This document shows positions 1 through 6,940 of a stretch of DNA of 9,325 nucleotides, in pieces; position 1 is the stretch's first letter, and each line of letters starts with the position of its first letter. This DNA comes from Gordonibacter sp036659115 (lineage in GTDB: Bacteria; Actinomycetota; Coriobacteriia; Coriobacteriales; Eggerthellaceae). The position numbers were made by a program, and so were the translations under genes. The stretch is taken from assembly GCF_036659115.1 (NCBI RefSeq), contig NZ_JAVXDF010000087.1; one strand, 5' to 3'. The notes under the pieces are model-generated. The model saw nothing but the letters and a program-made list of their open reading frames with translations. It was not told where the DNA came from and ran no database searches.

Positions 1-40
1 TGAGCGGCTTGATCTCGCTTGGGACGTGGATGCCGGTCAT
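1..40 (-). CDS. arcA: N-terminus of probable arginine deiminase (partial)
   Basis: A minus-strand gene begins at 40 and leaves the window at 1. An ideal Shine-Dalgarno AAGGAGG (minus-strand reading of 47-53) lies 6 bases before the ATG. The visible residues are MTGIHVPSEIKPL. This resembles the start of arginine deiminases, which typically read I-x-V-x-SEI-x-x-LK before the conserved HRPG motif. Arginine deiminase hydrolyses arginine to citrulline and ammonia, the first step of the ATP-yielding ADI pathway common in Eggerthellaceae. The start and ribosome binding site are seen directly. The product rests on only 13 residues and is an inference; HRPG lies outside the window. The 5' leader contains a long GC-rich inverted repeat. 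Confidence 0.5.
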   Translation of the reverse strand, partial: MTGIHVPSEIKPL

Positions 41-381
41 TGCAGCCCTCCTTTTTCATCGTGCTTTGTACGAATACGTATCTTCGCTAAGTCGCGGCCG
101 GAACGTCGTTGGGAGCGCTCCGGCCGCGACTTCTCCACCATGTGCTCGCGGCACCTGGTTGAAAAGGTATAAAGGGGTGGTATCGATGGATACATTGTGG
201 GTATACCGTTGGGCCGAGTGCGCTATACCCTCGGTAAACGCCTGATGGGAGTTGTGGTCGCAAAAAAACGGGAAGAATGCCTGCTGCTTGAATTTGCAAT
301 GGATGAACCAAGGGGAGCATATCGTGTATCATAGGGCCTGCAATTGAAACGCAGCGTGTGGAGAGGAAGGGGTGCACGTCG
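41..381. promoter_or_regulatory. Divergent intergenic region with several inverted repeats
   Basis: This region separates the minus-strand arcA-like start from the plus-strand LuxR gene. I see no convincing coding frame in it. It holds a 14-bp perfect inverted repeat (89-102/119-132), a small one, GTATC-N4-GATAC (180-193), and GGGTATA-N18-TATACCC (199-205/224-230). It also has an AT-richer stretch, TATCAT around 326-331, that could serve as a -10 for the LuxR gene, without a good -35. Both small palindromes are of a size usual for operators. No binding protein can be named from sequence. Confidence 0.5.
89..132. repeat. 14-bp perfect inverted repeat in the arcA-like leader
   Basis: AAGTCGCGGCCGGA (89-102) is repeated as its exact reverse complement at 119-132, with a 16-base spacer. 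As RNA either strand could form a stable GC-rich hairpin. It lies 49 bases upstream of the arcA-like start. If that gene's promoter is further upstream, the hairpin sits in its leader and could act as an attenuator or stability element. There is no T-run after it on either strand, so a classical terminator is less likely. A protein-binding site is the alternative. Confidence 0.6.
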
Positions 382-1344
382 GTGAGTTTCGTGCTCTTTC
401 ACTTCACGATCGTCGTGCTTCTGGCCTCGGTCCTCACCTCGGCAACGTGCCTTTCTGCGTACCTCGTGTCGCACAAGCGCCTGATGCTGTTTGCCTTTCT
501 GGGCTTCCTGTTCTACTTTTTCGACGTTGCGTGGGTCTTCCAAGATGCGTTTGCTTTCGCTGGTGGCGATGTCGCGTTGGGTAACTCTTACCTATTGGTC
601 AGGTCGCTGGCCTCGGTCGTGGCGGGCGGCGGATTCCTTGTTTCGTTTTGGTTGCTCATAGGCGACTATCTTGGAGAGACGCGACGCGTGCTACTTATTG
701 CTCCCGGAGTGGTGTTCGCGGCCGGTAGCATCGGCATGCTTGTGCTGTTGCCAGAAAGCGACCTGCAACGCTTCTTGTTCTACTCGATGCGCGGGGCCCT
801 GTTGCTTTGGATGTTGCTGTACCTCGCGTACCGCTACGTGGCTGCCAAAGACGAAGTCGAGAAGAACCGCCTGAAGAAGCATCGTGCGATCTATGTGCTG
901 CTCTGGGTGTTGGGCGCGGCCATGGTTGCGGAAGACGCTTACAGCTTTCTTTTCTCCGAGGCCGCCCAGGAAACCAATATCCTGTCGTATTTCGCCGAGC
1001 GGAACTACGTGGAGAACGTGCTCATGCTCTGCTGCATGTTCTATGCCTTTCGGGCGGCGTTCCGTTCGCTTGCGTTGCGTTTCGATCGGCCTCCGAAGCA
1101 GAGCGACAAGCTTAAGGAGACCATTGCCGGGGGCAGCCTGATGATGTACGGCAAGCGCCATCAGCTTTCCGAGCGCGAGCAGGAAGTGCTGGAACTCGTA
1201 TTGTTGGGCAAGGACAACCAGAACATTGCCTCATCCATGCACTTGGCTCCCGGTACGGTAAAGGTGCACGTGCATAATATCTTGCAGAAAACGGCCCAAC
1301 CCAACCGCCAGACGCTCATCCAGGATTTCTGGAAGACGTCGTAG
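382..1344 (+). CDS. Membrane-bound LuxR-family transcriptional regulator (seven-helix sensor plus HTH)
   Basis: This 320-residue protein has an N-terminal membrane domain and a C-terminal LuxR-type DNA-binding domain. About seven hydrophobic segments occur near residues 4-26, 33-52, 67-89, 98-119, 126-148, 163-181 and 204-222. They are followed by a linker and a GerE/LuxR HTH at about 262-315, with SEREQEVLELVLLGKDNQNI, then A-x-x-M-x-L-A-x-G-TVK-x-H-V and a recognition helix. I chose the GTG at 382 because GGAAGGGG (365-372) lies 9 bases upstream and the hydrophobic helix then starts at once; GTG at 358 is the longer alternative. This membrane-LuxR architecture is highly expanded in Eggerthellaceae, often beside reductase genes. 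The signal sensed and the targets are unknown. A stranded LuxR HTH fragment follows immediately. Confidence 0.9.
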   Translation: MSFVLFHFTIVVLLASVLTSATCLSAYLVSHKRLMLFAFLGFLFYFFDVAWVFQDAFAFAGGDVALGNSYLLVRSLASVVAGGGFLVSFWLLIGDYLGETRRVLLIAPGVVFAAGSIGMLVLLPESDLQRFLFYSMRGALLLWMLLYLAYRYVAAKDEVEKNRLKKHRAIYVLLWVLGAAMVAEDAYSFLFSEAAQETNILSYFAERNYVENVLMLCCMFYAFRAAFRSLALRFDRPPKQSDKLKETIAGGSLMMYGKRHQLSEREQEVLELVLLGKDNQNIASSMHLAPGTVKVHVHNILQKTAQPNRQTLIQDFWKTS

Positions 1345-1370
1345 GGGGCCACTTCGCACGCTGCCCGTAA

Positions 1371-1553
1371 AAAAGCCTCCCGCGCGAGGCGGAGATTCTG
1401 GTTCATCTGGGCCAGGGCCGCACGGCGCGTGCTATCTCCGAGAAGCTGGTGGTGTCGGAGAACACGGTGAAGTACCACATCAAGTCCATCTACCAAAAGC
1501 TCGACGTGCATGCGCGCGATGAGGTGATCGACCTAATCGAGCACGCCGAATAG
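1371..1553 (+). pseudogene. Remnant of a second LuxR-family regulator (HTH domain only)
   Basis: Directly after the intact regulator there is an open frame of 60 codons with no start codon and an in-frame TAA at 1368-1370. It encodes a complete LuxR HTH: LPREAEILVHLGQGRTARAI, then SEKL-V-VSENTVKYHIKSIYQKL, ending DEVIDLIEHAE before TAG. Its sequence differs clearly from the HTH of the preceding gene, so it is not a simple frameshifted tail or duplication of that gene. The sensor part is missing. The best reading is the 3' end of a second membrane-LuxR gene whose 5' part was deleted, perhaps by recombination between two neighbouring regulators. The A-run at 1369-1374 could also mark a frameshift, but the frame upstream does not continue the family sequence. 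Confidence 0.8.
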
Positions 1554-1629
1554 TAACGTGGCGGGTTGGGCGCTTCAACCGGGTTTTGGGTTATCATGAG
1601 TGCGTCACCGTCGTGAGAAAGTTGCCTTG

Positions 1630-4386
1630 ATGAACGATCGCCGAACGGCTCGCCGCGTTGTTTCTTTTACTTTCGCTTTCGTTGTGCTGGTGGTTCTCTG
1701 CTGCCCGATTGCAACAGCTTTTGCCGAACCGACCGCTGCCGAAACGACGGCTAATTCCCGTGCGGGGGATCGCTACGAGGTTAACGATTCTTTTAAGGAT
1801 GCCACGGCCATCAGTTTCCCCACGCGCTTTGACGCGACACTTCACCATGCGGCGGATGTGGATGTGTACTCGTTTACCCTCGATAATGCCACGTCGCTTG
1901 CTTGTACGCTTACGGCACCGAACTCAAGTGACTATCGGATGCGTCTGTGCGATAGCGAGGGAGGGCAACTGCAAGAGTCGGCGGGAGGGACGGGTTCGCA
2001 AAGTATTCGTAAAGAAGTGCCTAGTGGCACCTATTTTGCGGTGATCGAGAGCGCCGATGGCAGCTTCGAGGGGGCTGCAGCTTACACACTGAGTTTACAA
2101 CGGCTCATGAGCCCTGGGGCAGTGGCGTCGCTTGATTTATCCGAGATGAACATGCTCACGGCGCTTTCTGACCACGACTCGGGTTTTGCGTGGGATCTGG
2201 GTGCCAATGGTGGTGGAAACTTTCTTATGTCTCAGGCATATTTTTCGCGCTGGGCAGGGCCGGTCGCTGAAGAGATCGATCCTTATCGCGAGGAGAAGCC
2301 CTTTGAGTACACCAATGTTTCTGCTTCGGCACCCTACTATGTGCAAAATGCTCTCTATCTTCCCATTGATACGCGGGAGAACTATATCGACAATCTCAAG
2401 AGTGCGGTGTTTTGCTATGGAGCCGCCGATATTTTTGTAGAATCTGCCCTGCTGTATTGGACGCCTGGCGACAAAAACCTGTTCGTTGACAAAAATGATT
2501 ACGACTACCCGGCGATTAAGGAGGGAACCCTCTTCGATGGAGGGCATATCGTTACTGTGGTGGGCTGGGACGATGCTTATTCGAAGGATAACTTTACCGG
2601 AAACCCCGAGGCTGCAAAAGCTTTCGGGTATGCGGATGCCGTTTTTCCGAAGCCGCTCAAGGATGGTGCGTTCATCGTCAAAAACTCGTGGGGTTCCGAT
2701 GCGGGCGACCAAGGATATTTCTACCTTTCGTACGAAGATGCGTTCATGATGAGTAACAACCCTGCCGTTTTCATGGCCGACGATCTGCCCGATAGCTACA
2801 ACCGCCAATACAGCAACGATGTCTTTGGTATGGTTTCGACGCTTGACGGCAAGGGTGCCTTTACGACGGCTGAAGTGTTTGTGAACGATGGACCGCGTGA
2901 CGAGACGCTCGAGGCGGTTTCCTTTCAAATCGGCGAAGGTGCTCGCTATTCCATCAGCGTGAAAACCGAAGAGGGTGAGCAGGTCGTAGCCAGTGGCGAG
3001 AAGCGCTACGGCGGCTTTTATACTACCCGTTTGAAAAGCGACCTGGTGGTTGCTTCGGGGAAAGCGTTTCGGGTGGACGTAACTTTGTCTCCGCTCGAAA
3101 CGGGGGGTACGATTTCGATAGGATGCAGTCAGAATATCGACGACCTGGTGAGCGGTGTTCTCAAAGTTGAGGGACGCGCTTTCGAGATCGAGGGCGACAC
3201 GATCACCGACTTGGGGAAAGCGGGCATCTATCCATGCATTCGCGCCTATACCAACGATGTCGCTACAACAACGCATTCCGAAACGCTGCTCTTTGATGCG
3301 GCAGGCGTGCGTTCCCCTGCAACCGAAGAGGATATCTTGGAAGCCTGCGCGTCGGTCGGGCTGGTTGAGCAGTCCCCGCAGTCGTCGGCGGAGCTTGCGC
3401 TTAAAACTCAGGGAGGCATCACCTATGATACAGAGCAGGCCGACCGTTTTGGCGGCGTTGCTGCAAGCATCAAGGGTGGGTTGGGCGTGACGGCTCCGTT
3501 GAGTGGCCTTCCCACGCGATTTGACCTGCGTGAAGAAGGAACGATGACACCCGTGCGCAACCAGGGGGACTTGGGATCTTGCTGGACGTTTGCTGCCATG
3601 GCGTGTGCTGAAAACTATCTCGCCCGCACGGGTGGTAATGCTACGAATTACCCGACAGCACTGTTCTTGGATGCAAGCTCAAAGGCTCTTGCGCTTGGCG
3701 TGGGAGAGGAAGTGCCCGTTGCGCTGAGTGCGACGTATGCCGATACCGTGAACCCCACAACCACCCGCATCAACTGGACTATCAGTGGCGATGTCGACAG
3801 CGTGCGCGTCAATCAAACGTACAGCTTTATCGGTGAGTCCACCCCTGTCGTGACGGCTCTCAAGCCAGGTGTTGTGTTTCTTGAAGCTGCAAGCGATGCC
3901 GATATGAACATCAAGGCTCAGTGCCGCCTAGAGATAACCGAACAAGGCGTGGAGTCGCTTGCCATCGAGCCGGGTTCCCTTGCGCTCAAGCCGGACGAGA
4001 AGAGTCAGCTCAAAGCCACGATTACTCCCGAGAATGCCGTACACGGCGATGTGTCGTGGGAAAGCAGCCAGCCGGAAGTCGCAAGCGTGAACGCCGAGGG
4101 CATGGTGGTTGCCTATGCTCCGGGTAAAACGGTGATAACGGCCCGTGTCGGGGAACTTGTTGCAACGGCTTCGGTGACGGTGACAAAGCAGATGATGCCC
4201 CCAGACGATACGGGAGGTGGCGAGCACGCGGGCGGGGACGCTGCGTATCTTGTCAAAGCGGGAGATGGTCTTGGTGGGGCGGCGGGTTGCCTGATGGCCA
4301 GTGTGGTTGTGGCGTGCGGGGCTGTCGGGATGTTTTGTGTGAGGAAGCAGAAGGAGGAAGGTCGCGGGCCCTCGCGATTGAGGTAA
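1630..4386 (+). CDS. Surface-anchored papain-family (C1) protease with circularly permuted catalytic halves
   Basis: The protein has 918 residues from ATG 1630, chosen because the signal peptide then begins correctly (RR, long hydrophobic core, A-F-A about residue 33); GTG 1600 is the longer alternative. The ribosome binding site is weak. Domains in order: signal peptide; PPC-like beta domain (about 48-158, E-x-NDS and DVD-x-Y-x-F); the second half of a C1 peptidase (about 165-400) with SLDLSEMN, catalytic His306 in GGHIVTVVGWDD and Asn352 in FIVKNSWG; a lectin-like domain of the type usually following such peptidases (about 400-541); a propeptide-like segment (about 555-632); and then the first peptidase half (about 633-675), FDLR, Gln645 and Cys651 in NQGDLGSCWTFA. 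Two Big2-like domains (about 680-765, 768-848) follow, then LVKAGD (874-879), a membrane helix (about 883-905) and a basic tail. All catalytic residues are present but in permuted order. It is presumably displayed on the cell surface and degrades proteins or peptides. Activity is unproven. Confidence 0.88.
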   Translation: MNDRRTARRVVSFTFAFVVLVVLCCPIATAFAEPTAAETTANSRAGDRYEVNDSFKDATAISFPTRFDATLHHAADVDVYSFTLDNATSLACTLTAPNSSDYRMRLCDSEGGQLQESAGGTGSQSIRKEVPSGTYFAVIESADGSFEGAAAYTLSLQRLMSPGAVASLDLSEMNMLTALSDHDSGFAWDLGANGGGNFLMSQAYFSRWAGPVAEEIDPYREEKPFEYTNVSASAPYYVQNALYLPIDTRENYIDNLKSAVFCYGAADIFVESALLYWTPGDKNLFVDKNDYDYPAIKEGTLFDGGHIVTVVGWDDAYSKDNFTGNPEAAKAFGYADAVFPKPLKDGAFIVKNSWGSDAGDQGYFYLSYEDAFMMSNNPAVFMADDLPDSYNRQYSNDVFGMVSTLDGKGAFTTAEVFVNDGPRDETLEAVSFQIGEGARYSISVKTEEGEQVVASGEKRYGGFYTTRLKSDLVVASGKAFRVDVTLSPLETGGTISIGCSQNIDDLVSGVLKVEGRAFEIEGDTITDLGKAGIYPCIRAYTNDVATTTHSETLLFDAAGVRSPATEEDILEACASVGLVEQSPQSSAELALKTQGGITYDTEQADRFGGVAASIKGGLGVTAPLSGLPTRFDLREEGTMTPVRNQGDLGSCWTFAAMACAENYLARTGGNATNYPTALFLDASSKALALGVGEEVPVALSATYADTVNPTTTRINWTISGDVDSVRVNQTYSFIGESTPVVTALKPGVVFLEAASDADMNIKAQCRLEITEQGVESLAIEPGSLALKPDEKSQLKATITPENAVHGDVSWESSQPEVASVNAEGMVVAYAPGKTVITARVGELVATASVTVTKQMMPPDDTGGGEHAGGDAAYLVKAGDGLGGAAGCLMASVVVACGAVGMFCVRKQKEEGRGPSRLR

Positions 4387-4412
4387 GGATGCGGGGAGCT
4401 GGCGGCATCCTT
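4385..4412 (+). terminator. Hairpin overlapping the protease stop codon
   Basis: AAGGATGC (4385-4392) pairs with GCATCCTT (4405-4412), an 8-bp stem with a 12-base loop. It begins inside the TAA stop codon of the protease gene. Only two T residues follow before GGG, so this would be a terminator of the U-poor kind frequent in actinobacteria, or an mRNA end-stabilising stem. Confidence 0.4.
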
Positions 4413-4461
4413 GGGTTGATCGCCGCGCGCAGCCGAACCGACCTTCTTTTCGTGGGTACGA

Positions 4462-4471
4462 ACGTATACGT
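4462..4471. promoter_or_regulatory. Perfect palindrome ACGTATACGT upstream of the transporter
   Basis: A 10-bp perfect palindrome lies just before an AT-richer stretch containing TGCTAAAGT (4486-4494), which fits an extended -10 element. Its position would suit an operator, for instance for a metal-responsive repressor of the transporter gene. A related string, GTACGAATACGTAT, occurs at 68-81 upstream of the arcA-like gene, against GTACGAACGTATACG here (4456-4470). The regulator is not identified. Confidence 0.3.
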
Positions 4472-4494
4472 CAGAGCTTTATTCTGCTAAAGTA

Positions 4495-4634
4495 ACTAAA
4501 TCTGTCCGGTTTGCCATGGGGTGGGCCACCGTTGTTTGAGGCGCTCGGTGCTTGGCGGTAAAGGGACAAGGGGGATTGTGGGAGAGCGTGCCGAAAAGGC
4601 AGCTTCTCCTCGATAAAAAGAGAAAGGAGAGGGC
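4495..4634 (+). promoter_or_regulatory. Structured 5' leader of the NRAMP-like transporter gene
   Basis: The roughly 140-base stretch before the transporter start has no coding frame I can support. It contains a hairpin at 4581-4609 (GGAGA/TCTCC, a 3x3 internal loop, TGCC/GGCA, loop GAAAA). A small CACCG/CGGTG stem (4527-4531/4546-4550) is also possible. The Shine-Dalgarno AAAGGAGA (4623-4630) lies 13 bases after the large hairpin. Metal-transporter leaders often carry riboswitches, but I do not see the conserved cores of the Mn2+ (yybP-ykoY) or Mg2+ (M-box) classes. Confidence 0.35.
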
Positions 4635-5885
4635 ATGAGCAACCCTATCGTTCAGAAGTTCAAGAATATCGGACCTGGCGCGCTGGTGGCAGCTGGCTTT
4701 ATCGGACCGGGTACGGTTACTACCTGCACAGTTTCCGGCGCAAGCTACGGCTACACCATGTTGTGGGCGCTACTGTTCGCCACGGTGGCCACTATTATCT
4801 TTCAGGAGATGGCGGCGCGCGTGGGCATCGTTTCAGGCAAGGGCCTGGGTGAAAACATTCGCGATCGTATTCCCAACAAGACGCTTAAGTGGATTGCAAT
4901 CGTAATTGTTATCATCGCCATCTTCGTGGGCAACGTGGCCTACGAGACCGGTAATATCACGGGCGGCATCCTGGGCATCCAGGCGGTCTTCCCTGATGCT
5001 TCCATGATTCCCATCGTCGTGGTGTTGGGAATTCTGGCCTTCGCAGCCTTGTGGATTGGCTCGTACAAGGTGGTCGAGATCGTACTGACGGGCATCGTCG
5101 TGTTCATGGGCGTGGTGTTTCTGGTAACGGCGTTCGCGTCGAGCCCCGATTGGGGTGCTGTTGCTGTGGGTCTGTTTGTACCCACGCTGCCTGAAGAGGG
5201 GTCGAAGGGCATCCTCACGGCTGTGGGCCTCATCGGTACCACTATCGTGCCGTACAACCTGTTCCTGCATGCCTCCGGTGCCTCTGAGCGCTTCAAGGAT
5301 CCGGCGCAGGTGTCTGATGCCCGTTTCGACACGGTGCTCTCCATTGGTTTGGGTGGCATCATTTCTATGGCCATCCTCGTGTGCGCTGCCGCCAATATTT
5401 TCGGCACGGGTGCTGCTGTGACGAACGGCAAGGATATGGCCATTGCCCTTGAACCGCTCATGGGCTCGTGGGCTACGTGGATGATCGGCTTGGGCCTTCT
5501 GGCCGCAGGTTTCTCCAGCGCTATCACGGCATCGTTGTCGGCCGCCTATGCGGTGAATGGCGTGTTGGGTTGGAAGAAGACGCTAAAGGACCTGCCGTTC
5601 AAGGTGATTTGGATTATCGTACTCGTGGCTGGCTGCATCATGGCTATCGTGCTGGGGAAAAGCCCGACGGAGCTTATCTTGGTGGCGCAGGCGGCCAATG
5701 CCATCTTGCTGCCTATCATGGCGTTCTTTGTACTGTACTGCGCCAACGGCAAGGATCTGGGCAAGTGGAAAAACCATATCTTCGCGAACTGCGCCGGTGT
5801 GGTCATCATTGTTATTACGCTGTTCATGTGCTGGCGCAACATGTCGAGTTTCATCGCGTCGCTGCAGGCTCTTATCGGCGGCTAA
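4635..5885 (+). CDS. NRAMP-related metal ion transporter, probable Mg2+-transporting NRMT type
   Basis: This 416-residue polytopic membrane protein of the SLC11/NRAMP fold has about eleven hydrophobic segments. The TM1 signature begins GPGALVAAGFIGPGT. Classical NRAMP/MntH proteins have DPGN at this site and M-P-H-N in TM6, which coordinate Mn2+ or Fe2+. Here the matching positions read GPGT (24-27) and VPYN (205-208), so both the metal-binding aspartate and the methionine and histidine of TM6 are absent. As I recall, loss of these residues marks the NRAMP-related magnesium transporters (NRMT), with a characterised member from Eggerthella lenta. Mg2+ (and Mn2+) uptake across the cytoplasmic membrane is therefore likelier than classical Mn2+/Fe2+ import; this is inference. 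The start ATG has a good ribosome binding site (AAAGGAGA). The gene is followed by a strong hairpin and appears monocistronic. Confidence 0.85.
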   Translation: MSNPIVQKFKNIGPGALVAAGFIGPGTVTTCTVSGASYGYTMLWALLFATVATIIFQEMAARVGIVSGKGLGENIRDRIPNKTLKWIAIVIVIIAIFVGNVAYETGNITGGILGIQAVFPDASMIPIVVVLGILAFAALWIGSYKVVEIVLTGIVVFMGVVFLVTAFASSPDWGAVAVGLFVPTLPEEGSKGILTAVGLIGTTIVPYNLFLHASGASERFKDPAQVSDARFDTVLSIGLGGIISMAILVCAAANIFGTGAAVTNGKDMAIALEPLMGSWATWMIGLGLLAAGFSSAITASLSAAYAVNGVLGWKKTLKDLPFKVIWIIVLVAGCIMAIVLGKSPTELILVAQAANAILLPIMAFFVLYCANGKDLGKWKNHIFANCAGVVIIVITLFMCWRNMSSFIASLQALIGG

Positions 5886-5914
5886 ACGCAGTGAGCGCTT
5901 CTCCAGCGAAGTTT

Positions 5915-5943
5915 CGTGCGCCCGCCGTTTTGGTGGGCGCACG
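5915..5943 (+). terminator. Strong hairpin downstream of the transporter gene
   Basis: CGTGCGCCCGCC (5915-5926) pairs with GGTGGGCGCACG (5932-5943) as a 12-bp stem with one G-T wobble and a five-base loop GTTTT. It starts 29 bases after the transporter stop codon. No T-run follows, so it is either a U-poor actinobacterial terminator or an RNA-stabilising stem. Confidence 0.6.
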
Positions 5944-6082
5944 TGTTGGGAGATGCTTTACGAAAGGCTGCTCCATGCTGGCGGGTTGTTCTCGCGGGGG
6001 CCGGGCATCATGGAATGCGCGATGTCGAGCGTCCTTCGCCTTCGTCGGTGTGGAGTTTAATATGTTTCTTTTTGAGTAACAG

Positions 6083-6113
6083 TTGACTTGCAGCATGCTC
6101 TAGGGAGTAGTAT
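6083..6113 (+). promoter_or_regulatory. Predicted promoter of the CMD-family gene
   Basis: TTGACT (6083-6088) matches the -35 consensus in five of six bases. TAGTAT (6108-6113) is a plausible -10 at a 19-base spacing, slightly long. Between them is the perfect palindrome AGCATGCT (6092-6099), positioned where a repressor would block the promoter. The gene starts about 36 bases downstream of the -10. Confidence 0.45.
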
Positions 6114-6148
6114 GGCCTCAACACAACGAAGTGAAAGAAGGAGCAGAC

Positions 6149-6925
6149 ATGAACTCCGAAATCAATGATCAGGCACAGGACTATCGCACCCGTCTTTTCC
6201 CCGGGTTCGACTCGCCGCTGATGGGTACCGACCCCGAATTTCTCGACCGCCTCGACCGCTTCGCATTCGGCGAGGTGCCGGCCAGCGACGATTTAGACGA
6301 CCGCACGCGGATGATGGCCATCTTGGCAGCGCTTGTCGGCGCGCAGGCAATCGACCTGTTCAAGGCTATGGCCAAGGGCTCGTTCAACGTAGGGCTTACG
6401 CCGGTGGAGGTGAAGGAGATCGTCTACCAGTCCACTCCGTACGTGGGTATGGGACGCATGCTGCCATTTCTGTATGCGGTGAACGAACTGCTGAAACACC
6501 GGCTTGTGCCGCTGCCGCTCGAGGGACAGGCTACGACGACGGAGGACACCCGCCTCGAGGCCGGCGTGCAGAAGCAGGTGGATCTCTTTGGGCCGCATAT
6601 GGCCGAGTTCTACCAGTCGGGTCCTGAGGAGACGCGCCACATCAACCGCTGGCTGGCGGAGAACTGCTTCGGCGACTACTATACGCGCTCGGGGTTGGAC
6701 GATGCCCAGCGCGAGATGATCACCCTGTGCTTCTTGGCTGCTCAGGGTGGATGCGAACCGCAGCTAACCAGCCACGCGCAGGCGAATATGCGCGTGGGCA
6801 ACGACCGCTTATTCCTTATCAAGGTTATGTCCCAATGCGTGCCCTATATCGGCTTCCCGCGCGTGCTCAATGCGCTGCACTGCATCGACGAGGCGGCCGA
6901 GGCGCTCGAGGCTGACGGCGAATAG
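6149..6925 (+). CDS. Carboxymuconolactone decarboxylase (CMD/AhpD-fold) family protein, two domains
   Basis: This 258-residue cytosolic protein consists of two CMD-type helical repeats. The first, about residues 28-115, has D-R-x-R-MMAILAALVGAQAIDLFKA and a tail of YQSTPYVGMGRMLPFLYAVN. The second, about 145-250, has D-x-x-Q-REMITLCFLAAQGG and QCVPYIGFPRVLNALHCIDE. These parallel motifs show an internal duplication. The CxxC pair of AhpD peroxidase-reductases is absent: the first repeat has GAQAID and the second GCEPQLTSHAQANMRVG. A thiol peroxidase partner role is therefore unlikely, and the substrate cannot be assigned. ATG 6149 is chosen because GAAGGAG (6137-6143) lies 5 bases before it; GTG 6131 is the longer alternative. 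It has its own promoter. A flavoprotein fragment follows directly, so it may once have neighboured a reductase gene. Confidence 0.85.
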   Translation: MNSEINDQAQDYRTRLFPGFDSPLMGTDPEFLDRLDRFAFGEVPASDDLDDRTRMMAILAALVGAQAIDLFKAMAKGSFNVGLTPVEVKEIVYQSTPYVGMGRMLPFLYAVNELLKHRLVPLPLEGQATTTEDTRLEAGVQKQVDLFGPHMAEFYQSGPEETRHINRWLAENCFGDYYTRSGLDDAQREMITLCFLAAQGGCEPQLTSHAQANMRVGNDRLFLIKVMSQCVPYIGFPRVLNALHCIDEAAEALEADGE

Positions 6926-6940
6926 GCGACGCCTTGGATG

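Noticed and set aside
2137..3276. Long minus-strand open frame of 379 codons within the protease gene
   Set aside because: It is the antisense shadow of a well-supported coding region and shows no recognisable domain or ribosome binding site.
4495..4634. Mn2+ (yybP-ykoY) or Mg2+ (M-box) riboswitch
   Set aside because: The conserved core strings of these classes are not present as far as I can see; only generic hairpins remain.
6149..6925. AhpD-type alkylhydroperoxidase annotation
   Set aside because: The CxxC redox pair is missing in both repeats, so only the general CMD fold is supported.
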